This document shows positions 22,403 to 35,919 of a stretch of 64,000 bases of DNA, one piece after another. The notes below the pieces were generated by a model, which saw nothing but the letters and a program-made list of their open reading frames with translations, did not search any database and was not told where the DNA came from. Source of the DNA: Thelonectria olida (Eukaryota > Ascomycota > Sordariomycetes > Hypocreales > Nectriaceae); assembly GCA_020736575.1 (NCBI GenBank), contig JAGPYM010000003.1:620001-684000 (forward strand), written 5' to 3'. A program made the position numbers and the translations under genes. Numbering within the stretch: position 1 is the stretch's first letter; each line of letters starts with the position of its first letter.

Positions 22403-22994
22403 GGGCAATGTTGACATAGGAGGCTGAAAATTCTGACTGAGACATGAATCACGGGTAGATTGTCTCGAGAGGAGAAAGTTGGATTTGTGTTGGTTTAGGT
22501 CGTCTTATCTTTCCTCTCCCTTGTCATTTAATATTCTATTCGGATACACGGGCGCTTGTGAAGTTCCGAGACATACTTCACCTCAGTACCCTTTCGCACC
22601 AGAGACAATGTTTCTGATTTATGAACGAGGTATTTGGAACTATGATAAACCGCTGAGACATGCCATTTACATGCGGAACTGATTCTACGGAAAGATTGTG
22701 TCTTTGAATATTAGGATGCCGAAGACGGGATACCCGATGCGTCTAAGCCAGGAATAAGAGCAAGTGGACTTGGTGAATATTCTGAACCTGTTGATGACGA
22801 AAGATGAAGGGCGGATTTTGGTTAAGAAAATTCGCCCTGGCATGGCCATGTAGTTGGTTGGTTTAGGAAATCATGATTATTACCAAGTAGTTGCGTTGCG
22901 GTTGAATGCTCGAGTTTACCCATTATGAAGCTGTATTGATATTACATGCTATTCCCACGTCCCATTCTATGCCTTCATCCCCGTACAGCCTATT
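22403..22994. other. Convergent intergenic region ascF / ascE
   Basis: The 592 bp between two 3' ends is AT-rich and holds no recognisable gene; it presumably contains both transcription terminators. Confidence 0.45.
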
Positions 22995-25900
22995 CTAAGA
23001 GAAAATCTCGCTGGCGTAACGCGTAATCTTGAGTTCCTGAACCCACTGGTCGGCCTCTTTGCTCTCGCTCCCCTTCGTCTTCTCGGCGTAGATTCTCTTC
23101 ATGATTTGGTCGACGCCTTTGCCCACGCCTGCGCCGCCACAGACGTAGAGATTGCCCTCACTCTCCAAAATACACTTCTCTACCACCTCTCGCTCCCTCC
23201 ACAGACGGTCTTGCACGTACTTGCACCCATTGCTCTTCTTGCTTGCGCGAGAGAAGGCGTAGAACACTTTGATAATGCCCGCCTCCTCCCATTGCTTCAG
23301 TTCATCCACGACAAGTGCGTCCTTGGCAGGATCGCGACATCCAATGAACAGATAAGCAGGAGCGAGGTTTTTGCCCGCTTTTGCGTGGACAGCCCGTTCT
23401 TCGACAAAGGCGCGGAATGGCGCAAGCCCTGTGCCAGCACACGCCATGATGCAAGGAGTGTTCTCCCTGTCAGAGGGAGGGCGGAAGAGGCGAAGCGCAG
23501 GCTTGACTGCGACGTGGATGCTCTCCCCTTCTTGTAGTCTTGCGAGATATGTGGATGCAATACCTAGAAGTCGCTTGTTCGAGCGCAAGGGAGATTCCTT
23601 GTCGACAACTGAGAATATCAGTGTCACAATGGAGGCATCGGCGAGTGGCGACGAGGCTGCTGAGTATTTCCGTGCCCTCATCGGTGGTAGCATGGCTAAA
23701 TACTCCGAGACCGAGAGAGATACTGAAGGGAACTCCTCCAACATGTCAAGGATGGACCGTCTTTTGAGAGTGACAGAGTTGTCAAAGTCCTCTTCCAGGG
23801 CAAGGATTCGTTTCCGAGCGTCCTCGTCGTCTGTACAAGCTGCCATTCTTAGGACATTCTACAATTCCGGCGCAATTAGCTCGTCTTCTAAAATAATCTT
23901 TTCAATTTATAAAAGATGGTTCAAAACATACCTTCCGTGTCGCAGGTTGGCTCAGTTCGACGTATCCAGACAACAGGTCCCAAACCGAAATGGCTCGACC
24001 AGTCGGCAGGGTTGTGTTGGATCCAGATGGAATTGTGATGACAGCATCCAAAGGCAGATTCGCCCATTGGAGTACTCTGCGGACGATGCTCCAGTCGTTC
24101 AAAGGGAGTACAGAAATGTGGTCGCCACTTCTGTATTCCATGCCTTCTGGGAGCTTCAGGACCACGAGTCTCTTCGCTGGCTCACCAGGCGCCGTCAACG
24201 CTTCATTCTTCAATACCACAGCATCCTCAACGTCCTCCCTGAGCTCAGATGGTCGGCTATTGCGGTCGATCTGGACTTCAAATCCAATGTCACCATTGTC
24301 TGCGGTAGTACCGGCGCCGAGGGCTGGCCATAGGTGCTCGTCTTGCCACTTCTCGAAGTCGCTGAATATGTCACCGGCAATGACATCTCCCAGTCCGATC
24401 TCGGCCAGTCTTGCAGCACCATTCTTCTCGAGCTCCGAATCTAGAAGCTTGGGTATGCGATGGAACGTCGGGCCATAGTCTCGGTTGCCACAGCCGTAAA
24501 CCGCAAACTTGGTGCCATTCAGAACATTGCCACCCTTCAGGCCTTCTAGCCATAAGACAAACTGAGCCGCGTTACATGGTGGCTGGCCATTGTAGCTTGA
24601 AGATATGAGCACCACTGGCCTGTCCTTGGGCATGTCGCCTGTTGTCGAGTCAAGGGACTCTACCGATGCATGATAACCTCTTGCTGGTGCCGCCCTTGCC
24701 AGAGTTTGAGCCATGGTTTCGCATGTTCCAGACTCGCCTCCAAACAATATGGCCATGGGCTTTGTTGCATGCCCGTTGGTGACTGCTTTCCCATTCACCT
24801 GCTCTTTCCGAGGAGTGGCGTACCCATTGACTCCGTTTGTAACCGGGCTGGCACTTCCATAAAGCGTCTTGCCTAGTTGTACGGACTCGACGTGGTCTCT
24901 CATGGTGGCGTGCATAAAAAAGTCCCCGGGCTTGATCGTCAAGGTCTGTTTGATCTTGAGCGTGTAGCTGGGGTCGTGCATGCGAAAGTTGAAGGTCTGG
25001 AGCAACATGGCGGTGACGAGAAGACTCTCCTGCCAGGCAAAGGCGCGGCCGATGCATCCCCGGATACCGTTGCCGAAGGGCTTCCAACTGTTCTTGGGAA
25101 GCTTGTTGAAGTTCTCGTCCAACATTCGTTCGGCTCTAAACTCATTCGCGTCAGGCCCATACACGGCCGGGTCGCGTTGGATCTGAATGAGCAAGGCAAC
25201 GATACCTTGGCCGCGGTGAACTTCGTATTTACCATCTGCCAGCGTAGTCTTCTCAACCGGGAGATCAGGACGGGGCTGTAGCGTGATGACAGGCGCTGTT
25301 GGATGCAGTCTCAGCGTCTCTCGAAGACATGCTTCCAAGTATGGAAGCTTCGACATGTGATCGATAGTAATGGGGCCTCGTCCTACCACCCTGTCGACTT
25401 CTTCTTGCGCCTTCTCCATGACATCTGGGTACTTGAGAAGGTAGAAGAAGAGAAATGACAGGAGTCCGCTGGTGGTTTCATGTCCTAACATGGCAGTTAG
25501 CTTATTATCTATCGTTGAGAGTGTGTGCGTGCTTCCGCACCTGCAATGAGAAAGACAATCATGTTGTTGAGAATGCTTTCATCCGACATGCGTTCGCCAG
25601 TCTTTGAATCTGACCCGACGATGAGTGCATTGAGGATGTCCTTCTTCTTGTTGGGATGCGCCCTGCGGTCTGCTAGCACATCTGCGGCGACCCTGCGCAG
25701 AGTCTGAATGTCTGTATCGTACTGTGCTTGAGCTCCTGGCAAGAGGTAGTTGGCCCATTCGGGTCTTGGGGCTCGTCTGCCTGATTCTTCGAGCAAGCCA
25801 ATCATGGAGCCAATGAACGGGTGCATCTCTTCATGGTAGAAGCTGTTGAATCGTGTACCCATAGAACATCTAGTGATGGGGCATGAGTTTGAGCACCATC

Positions 25901-26540
25901 AAGTGTATGCAAGTGGAAGCTTACAATGCTATCGTGTCTAGTGTCAATCTGGTAAAGTCGGACGTCACGTTGATGGTGTGGTGAGGACCGAATCGCGCCC
26001 ACTTGGTCACCAGCTGCGAAGCGAGATCGTGCATCTCATCAAACATTCCGCGGATGGCAAGCGGCCCCATTGCTATTCCACGTTAGCTACCGCCCTTGAG
26101 CCGGATTGTGTTGAAACATTATGACGTACCCGGCATCAATATCCGATGAGCCACTCCCCAATTGTGTTCATCGTAGTGAGCCGTGAAGAGCGAGTCTCCA
26201 ACGGCATTTCGAAGCTGAGCCAGCGGCCCAGATACAAGCTTGGTGAAGCGTGTCTCATCCGAGACCTCATCCATGAGATCCCGGCTTGAGATGAAGACCT
26301 TCTCACTACCGGCCAACTTTAGCTTGTATATGGATCCTGCGTGTGATTAGCTAGCCATTCTGTAACCTGATTACGTAGCTGCCAATGCAACCCATGTGGA
26401 TGTAGGATCTCCCCATCCTTGGTGCACTTACCGTGAATCTCTGCAAGCTTGCCGAGACTGGCCACTGCATCTGAAGGATCGATGTCGAGAATGTTCCCCA
26501 ACACGGGAAGCCCTCGAGGGCGAGGAATTTCGCAACTCAT
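22995..26540 (-). CDS. ascE: Self-sufficient P450 / NADPH-P450 reductase fusion AscE-like (epoxidase)
   Basis: Six exons: 26432-26540, 26130-26336, 25925-26072, 25541-25869, 23932-25484 and 22995-23858, giving 1069 residues, the usual size for CYP505-type fusions. The ATG at 26540 ([16 protein letters not shown]) is the first true ATG. The order is P450 domain (about 1-460) with I-helix LIAGHETTSG, ExxR in ETLRLHP and heme loop [13 protein letters not shown] (Cys near 408); a linker rich in Asn, Gly and Thr; an FMN flavodoxin domain (about 500-640: [35 protein letters not shown]); then the FAD/NADPH reductase (about 680-1069: [46 protein letters not shown]). In the ascochlorin pathway AscE epoxidises the terminal prenyl double bond of ilicicolin A without needing a separate reductase. 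It diverges from ascD over 460 bp. Confidence 0.93.
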
Positions 26541-28981
<2,441 letters not shown>

Positions 28982-30028
28982 AGTCATAACTCATTTGGTT
29001 TGTGTGCATTTTATTAGAGATGCTGTGTTCTAGATAAAAGGATGCTTACATAGCTGTTTCATATTGAGGACTGTATTGAATAGACTTGAAACCTGAAAAA
29101 TTCCACAATACATGTTTTGCATCTTGAGAGTAGTGAATGTTTCTTCTACTGACAATAAAGTCCACGGAATGGGTGATTCACTCCCTTGTACGAACCACCA
29201 CGTCGGAGAATTACAGAGGCTTGTCGAGGATGGTGAAGGGATCCGCAGAGACATGCGCCTCCGTGCTTCTCGCCCGTCACTCACCAACTTTAGTCTAAGT
29301 AGAGTTATCGCTGTCTAGTAGCTATTTTAAAACTATTCTTTGTATAGATTCTTCAGATGGTTTGGTTTAGTTAATAGGCTACTGCATGTCCATGTTCAAC
29401 TCATTGGTAAACTCCATGTACTCTCCTGTAGAAATTCGCCGGAGCTATAGGGTATGAACAAGGCCAGTCAATGTCGGGGAGCAAAGCCGACACATCTCTC
29501 AAAATTATCTGGACAGGTTTTTCGAGAAGGGCTTAGAACATGAAGCAAAGAATTAGAATAAATATGCATACGCCCATAATCGATGGGATTATAACGTCCA
29601 GCTCTTAAAGTTGGGATACCGCGCGTGACTGTAATGAGCCCGCCTTCAATGTAGAGCAAGAGGTTTACCGGAGGATGGTATCAGACACTGACTGCCGACA
29701 GTTGCGATCAAGTTGATTGGAGCATTCGGTGCACGTGGATTGACTGCAGTTGAGGTACGATTAAATGAAAACTTCGTCTCATTACTGTCGTCCAGTTCAG
29801 CTTCTGTCAATACTATAAAACGATTCAGTCTCCTCATAACCGCCCAATCTAAAGTAAAAGTCCCATGTCATCGCCGCATACATGATACCAGCACTCAGTT
29901 CTCTTCCCTTGAAACATAAGAAACCCGTACTCTCCGCAATATCTCATTTTGCATGACACCAAATTCCGACGCCCAATAAGCCGGGTGTGGCCCTGTCAGA
30001 CCAAGTGAGCACACAATGCGCCCTCGCC
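28982..30028. other. Convergent intergenic region ascD / ascA
   Basis: About 1.05 kb, AT-rich, between the 3' ends of the halogenase and prenyltransferase genes. I see only short frames without domains and no RNA gene. Confidence 0.45.
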
Positions 30029-31030
30029 CTATGCGAATAGTGCGGGAGCCCGGCCCAAATACTCAACGATGCACCCTCCAAGGAGGTTGGCAATGGCAAA
30101 GGCATAGAACCAGCCCGCGTACTTGGCAAAGCTGGGCAAGACGTGCCATCGAATGAGGGCAATCATAACAAACAGCCCCGTGGCAAGGCCAACGACGGAG
30201 AAGGCGAAGAAGTAGGTGCCCATGTTCAACAGCGTACCAGCCGTTGCCAAAAGCCCAGTGATGGAGAGTGCGAGGAACGCAAGAAGCGATTCGATGTGGT
30301 TGCGGAAAAGCACAGCCATGCCCTTGACGCCAGACTTGAGATCGTCGGCCGTGTCTTGACGGGCGTAAATCGTGTCGTAGAAGACGACCAGCAACAAGAT
30401 CGTGGCAGTCAAGCACAGGGTTGGGACGATGTATTCGCCCGACAAGGCTGGCAGTCCGACCGAGTAGGCCGATAGCGGGATCGTCGAGGCCAAGGTCGAC
30501 CCAAGAATAACTTGAGCAAAGTTTGTGAAGCGCTTGCCAAAGGGATAAATGGTTGTCAACACAATTGTAACGATGCCGCAGAGAGTGCTTTCGAGGGGAA
30601 GAGGTCGAATAGTCATGAATGCAAGCAACGTAAGAACCAGAGTGTAGATGTGGCCTTGAGCTGTTGAGACGGCACCGCGGGCAATTGGCCGGTTGCGACA
30701 GCGCTCCGTCAATCGATCAAAATCTTGGTCGGTGTTGTCATTCCATGCACAGCCGGCGCTTCGGATGAAGAATGTCCAGACGAAGAGCAGCCCCAGCCTC
30801 TGGGCGAGTAGAGAGCCGGGCACGGCATCTGGCCTGGCTGAGCAGGCAAACATGAGGCCGATGATCTGGGGAAAGAAGGTCATGTAGAGGCCGTGAGGCT
30901 GCTCGAGTCGTATCAGCTCGGCGTAGGGAACCCATGAAGCCGGCAGTTTGGACAAGATGCCTCGAGTGGGAGGCACGTAGTCTCCGCTGGGCTTCGCGCC
31001 TGGGGCAGCGTTTGAGCGTTTGGGGGCCAT
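30029..31030 (-). CDS. ascA: UbiA-family aromatic prenyltransferase AscA-like (farnesyltransferase)
   Basis: Intronless, 333 residues, with about eight or nine transmembrane helices. The two Asp-rich motifs that bind Mg-diphosphate are present: NDNTDQDFDRLTERCRNRP (about 99-117) and YDTIYARQDTADDLKSG (about 217-233). The N-terminus is short and hydrophilic (MAPKRSNAAPGAKPSGDYVP), with WVPYAELIRLEQPHG before the first helix, as in fungal PAXM/AscA/MpaA-type UbiA enzymes. In the ascochlorin pathway AscA attaches farnesyl to orsellinic acid, giving ilicicolinic acid B. It diverges from ascB over 719 bp. The farnesyl (rather than geranyl or geranylgeranyl) donor is inferred from the pathway match; the window holds no prenyl diphosphate synthase, so farnesyl diphosphate from primary metabolism is expected. 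Confidence 0.93.
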   Translation of the reverse strand: MAPKRSNAAPGAKPSGDYVPPTRGILSKLPASWVPYAELIRLEQPHGLYMTFFPQIIGLMFACSARPDAVPGSLLAQRLGLLFVWTFFIRSAGCAWNDNTDQDFDRLTERCRNRPIARGAVSTAQGHIYTLVLTLLAFMTIRPLPLESTLCGIVTIVLTTIYPFGKRFTNFAQVILGSTLASTIPLSAYSVGLPALSGEYIVPTLCLTATILLLVVFYDTIYARQDTADDLKSGVKGMAVLFRNHIESLLAFLALSITGLLATAGTLLNMGTYFFAFSVVGLATGLFVMIALIRWHVLPSFAKYAGWFYAFAIANLLGGCIVEYLGRAPALFA

Positions 31031-31749
31031 TTGGAATCAGCTTGGTCAAGCAAAAGATAGTGCGACGGATAGACGAAAGAGGGCAAGGGAGGGATGTTCT
31101 GAGAGCAGGGCCTGGTGCGGCGCAACGTAGGCTAGGGAAACGCTTTATGTCGATTCCATCTAGGGTCCCTAGGCATCCGCAGGAATGCTGATTTGTTCCA
31201 TAGAGTCCGGCGAGGACGGTTAATTTGGATACCCCGACGTCGGTGGGCCAGCTGCTTGGCAGGATGACGCTGCGCAAAGTCGCCGAGCTGGAGTCGTACA
31301 GGAGTAAATGCGCCGATGGTGGTGTTCGCTTACACGCGCAGGCATGCCTCGAGCGGGCCATGATGTGTGTGTAATGCAGGCTCGTTGCTTTTTATCAGAT
31401 GATTCACGTGAATACAGCAATCACAGTTTCATAATATGGAGGGCTTAGTGCATGTCCATGAGCTGAACCGTTGCGTCGGATTCACGCTGAGTCAAAGTGG
31501 TGATGGCATGGCACTGGAAATTCACCGAGGCCATCGGCCAAAATCCCACTCAGCAAGCTGGCAACGCGCCACCAAGGCAATGAAGCCATGGGGAGTCTGG
31601 TATTAAATAATCGGGCCAACCAGGGCAATTTGTGATGTTATATGCATTCCGGACCCATTGAATTGACTATATCTCAAGGCCCTTATTTGTTATCTGAAGG
31701 AAAGACGGCGTGGAAAAGAACCAACAACTGACCCAACATCAACGCCAAA
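31031..31749. promoter_or_regulatory. Divergent ascA / ascB promoter region
   Basis: This 719 bp region lies between the start codons. TCGGCCAAAA at 31534-31543 reads TTTTGGCCGA on the minus strand, a match to the shared motif. AATCGGGCCAA occurs at about 31609-31619. No gene is seen. Confidence 0.5.
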
Positions 31750-34700
31750 ATGGGTTCTGCCATGGACCTCGACGCTGTGCGTCCCTTTGTCAAGCCGGCT
31801 GTCAACTTTGCGTCTACCGAGAGAATCGACGGATGTCTGCACTCATTGCCCGAGCTCGTCGACTTCAACGCCCAGAACAACGCCACTCATCCCTTCTGTG
31901 TGCAAGCAAAGGCTGATGGAGTCGACGTCTTTACTCACGCTGACTTTAAGACGGCCGTGTCTAACTGTGCCCGTTGGATCAAGGAAAATGTGCCTCTTCG
32001 AGAGACGACAGACCCCGAGGCCACTACCAAAATGGCTCCGGTGGCACTCTTCATGCAGAGCGACTTTGCGCTGGTGGTTCATGAGTTTGCCCTTCTCAGT
32101 ATTGGTGTCCCTGTATGTGTTTTCATGCTTCTCATGTTCCCTCATAACATGACTAACACGGTTATAGCCTCTAGTTTTGTCACCTCGTCTGCCACCAGTT
32201 GCCATCATGCACCTGTTGCAGGCGACTTCGGCAGGATCCTTTATTGTTTCGCAGCGCCTCAGTGAGCCTGCGAAGCCCGCTTTGGCTGCCCTGAGTGCCA
32301 AGGGCGTGTCTACTCACATCGGTCTTCCCTACGAGACCTTCGTTCAGGCTGGCGCCAGCGTCGCCTCCAAGGCCGCTTTCGCGCTTCCCACAGAGCTTGA
32401 CAGCACCATCTTGTTGTTGCACTCCTCTGGCACCACCGGATTGCCCAAGCCTATTCACATTACTCATCGTCAGCTCCTCTTTGCTGTTAATTGCCACGGA
32501 TTTGACACCGAGGAGGAGGCCCAGGGTCTTAACGTCTCTAGTCTTCCTCTCTTCCACGGCTTTGGTCTTGTTGCGCCAGGTCTCTCCATGTCGGCCGGCA
32601 AAACTACTGTCTACCCTTCCACCGAAGGCATTCCTACCGCTCAGTCCATCATCGAGCTGATCAAGAAGACCAAAGCCAAGTCTCTGATGACTGTCCCATT
32701 CCTTCTGGATGACGTCGTTAACGACCAGGACGCCCTGAAGGTCCTGGCTGGCCTGGACTTTGTTGGCACTGGAGGAGCCGCCCTTGGTGCTGGAGTGGGA
32801 GACAAACTTGCCGCAAGCGGAGTGAAGCTGCTCAACTTCTACGGCACTACTGAGACTGGCCCTCTATCTGACACATTTGTGCCAAAGAACGGCTACAACT
32901 GGAAGTACTTCCGACTTCGCTCGGATGTCAAGTACAAGGTTGAGGAACTTGACCCCAAGGAGGGCGAGCGACGATTCCGCTTGACCGTCTTCCCCTATGG
33001 CGGCAATGAGGGCATTCCCATTGCCGACCAGCTCATTCGCAACGAGCAGTTCCCCAACACCGATTTTGCCGCTGTTGGAAGAGATGACGATGTTATTGTT
33101 CTGGCGACCGGCGAGAAGGCCGATCCCCTGATTCTCGAGACCATGTTGAGCGAGGCTCCCCTGGTCAAGTCTGCAACAGCTTTTGGCGAGAACCGGTTCA
33201 ACCTTGGTGTCATTGTCGAGCCTGCGAACCCAGTCGCCGAGGGCGAAGAGGCTGCATTCAAGGACAGAATCTGGCCTATTATTGAAGATGCAGGGCAGAA
33301 GATGCTGGCCTACTGCAAAATCCCTTCCAAAGATGCCGTCATCGTTGTGCCATCGAGTGTCTCGATTCCTCGCACAGACAAGGGCTCCATCCCACGCAAG
33401 GAAGTGTATGCGCTCTTTGATAAGCAGATCAACCAAGTGTATGAGGCGCTCGAGCGCGGCATTGAGGAGGGAATTGAAGCCTTGAACATGGAGAGTTTGG
33501 AGCAAGACGTGAAGACCCTCGTTGAGAAGCACTTGAGACTGCAGGTGCCTGCGTCCGAGTGGACAGTTGAAGACAGCTTGTTTGACCTTGGCCTTGATTC
33601 GCTCCAAGCACTTCAGTTGCGCCGAGTGTTGATCACCGCTGCTTCCAAGACGGAGACCTTCAAGGATGTCGATGTTGCGAAGCTGATCCCTGTAGAGTTT
33701 CTCTACCTCAACTCTTCGGTGAGCGAGATCGCGGCCGCCCTCACCAACCGCTCATCTAGCTCAAACGGAGATGCTGTGGCCCATGCCCAAGCTGAGGTCA
33801 ACAAGTTTGTTGAGCAGTACAGCTTGACCAGTTCCGGCGCTGCGGAAAAGCTACCTAGCACTCCTGAGAACGCCGTCGTTGTCTTGACTGGCAGCTCTGG
33901 AAGCCTGAGCTCCCATATCCTGGCCGACTTGGCTCGATCTCCCAACGTCAAGCGCGTGGTCTTGCTGCTCCGGAAGGGCAAGGGTTCGCCCGCCGTGAAC
34001 CCTCAGAAGTTTGACAAGTCTTCCCTCGAGGCGAAGGGCATTTCTCTTTCTGACGAGGAGGTTGCTAAGATCTCGGCTCTGCAGGTCGACCCTACTGCCG
34101 ATCAGCTGGGTCTCGATGCCATGTTCTACATGGGCCTGCAGCAGAATGCGACGCATATTATCCACGCGGCCTGGCCGATGAACTACCTCATCAGACTGCC
34201 GTCGTTCCAATACCAGTTCAAGTTCCTGCAGAACCTGCTGCAACTCGCCACTGGCGGAAACGGCACCACCAAGCGTCGCTTCGTCTTCATCTCGTCAATT
34301 GCTGCAGTTGCCAAGACGGGCCTCAGCAGCGGAGGCAAGCTCATCCCCGAGGCCCCCGCGGATCCTGCCGATGCGGCTTGCGGCATTGGGTATGCGGATG
34401 GTAAGCTTGTATGCGAGAAGATCCTTGAGCGGGCTGCATCTACCTTTGCTGGCCAACTCGAGACTACTTATGTGCGATGCGGCCAGATGACGGGTGCACG
34501 GGAGACGGGCGTGTGGAACTCGGGCGAGCAGATCCCCATGCTGCTCCGAACCGCGCAGAGCGTAGGCGCACTGCCCAAGCTGACAGGAGTAAGTTGACAC
34601 CCGCCGTTTACCTCTTTGGATTATGATACCAGAAGAGAAAGCTGACTTGAATAGACTCTGTCTTGGATCCCTGTCGATGATGCTGCATCTGTCATCTCTG

Positions 34701-35065
34701 AGATCACCCTGTCCTCGGGTGCCCTCCCCATCGCACAGCACCTAGAGAATCCGGTCCGCCAAGCATGGAGCGATGTCCTTGACACCATCGGCCAGCAGTT
34801 GAGCCTCACTAACGCTCCCGTTCCCTTTGATGAGTGGCTTGACAAGGTTGCTAGCGCTGGCGGCGAGGAGGACGACTATCCCATCCGTCAGTTGAGTGCA
34901 TTCTTCAAGCACTCGTTCCGAGCTGTCGCCTGCGGAGATGTCATACTGGACACGGCTGTTGCTCGCAATGGTTCCAAGACACTACGAGAACTAGGTGCGC
35001 TTGATGCTGCTACTATTGAGGCGTATCTCCGCTATTGGCAGAAGATTGGATACCTGAAGAAGTAG
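31750..35065 (+). CDS. ascB: NRPS-like aryl acid reductase AscB-like (A-T-R)
   Basis: Three exons: 31750-32112, 32168-34588 and 34655-35065, giving 1064 residues. Domain order is adenylation (about 20-560) with LLHSSGTTGLPKP (A3) and NFYGTTETGPLSD (A5); a thiolation domain with DLGLDSLQALQ (phosphopantetheine Ser near 599); and a short-chain-dehydrogenase-like thioester reductase (about 690-1064) with the nucleotide-binding loop VVLTGSSGSLSSHILADL and the catalytic YxxxK as YADGK (Tyr863, Lys867). There is no condensation domain, so it activates and reduces one carboxylic acid. In the ascochlorin pathway AscB reduces ilicicolinic acid B to the aldehyde ilicicolin B with ATP and NADPH. It is transcribed toward ascC, 854 bp upstream of it. 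Assignment is strong because prenyltransferase and PKS flank it. Confidence 0.94.
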
Positions 35066-35919
35066 GAATTGTGGTGGTGTTTGGAAATTCCCCATTTGTA
35101 GTCGAATAGTGACGTATTAGAAGACGATAACGTCGATATGAGGGTCAGATACTAGTATACTATCAATAAAAGAGCGTCTTTGTTAGTTGCCAGATCAATC
35201 GTGTTTCTTATGAGTGCCTAACACCAGTCTTGGGACGTTGTTGTCTAGCAAGTTCCCGGGCTGTGACAAATCGTCACATTTCCGCTCTCGCAGCAATGAA
35301 CATGCATTCTCGGAGGATAATCCCGGTAAATGGAATCAAAGAATAGAGTTGATCTGCACTGTACGAATAGCAACTCCCTTTCCCCCGTGGAATGAACGAA
35401 TATGTAAGCTCGCCTCAGCCGCTCGGCGACGTTAGGCGCGGCAATTAGCACCAAAGCCGGCCTCTGAGGCACGTAACTGACCGTTTAGAATCATTTGACA
35501 TGTGCCAGATCCATAGACAACCCCTTAGACAACCCAATAGAATCTGGCCGAGGTCCTCTCTCGTCTATTTGCAGCATCGATTCGGTCATCGTCTGGCCGG
35601 TGGGGAGGAGGCAAACCCCCACCCCTGAAATTGGCCGAGCTGACTTGCAACACTCTTCTAAAATTAACCGAGTCTTGGTAATTCGGTGGAAAACGCACAG
35701 GCAGGATATGTAAAGAAGTCATGTAAGAGCTGAAAGACGTGCAGAAGCCGTTTGAGTAGCTTCTTTTGTTGTACTTCAGTTACCAAACCATCTCCTTGCT
35801 TTATCAACTCAGTGCAACCAAAGCAACGACTGCCAACCTTTGTCAACTTCAACTTGCGTTACACTGCCTCTTAATGCAATAATCATCATATAAAGCCGTC
35901 AAACAATCCTAAAATCGAG
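35066..35919. promoter_or_regulatory. ascC promoter region
   Basis: This 854 bp region lies between ascB and ascC. It contains TCTGGCCGAGG at 35543-35553, TCTGGCCGG near 35592-35600 and ATTGGCCGAG at 35630-35639, three close copies of the motif found in the other core promoters. A TATA-like CATATAAAG (about 35887-35895) lies some 25-30 bp before the start codon. Confidence 0.5.

Noticed and set aside
23371..24333. Long plus-strand frame antisense to ascE
   Set aside because: The minus strand encodes the reductase with all motifs; the antisense frame has none.
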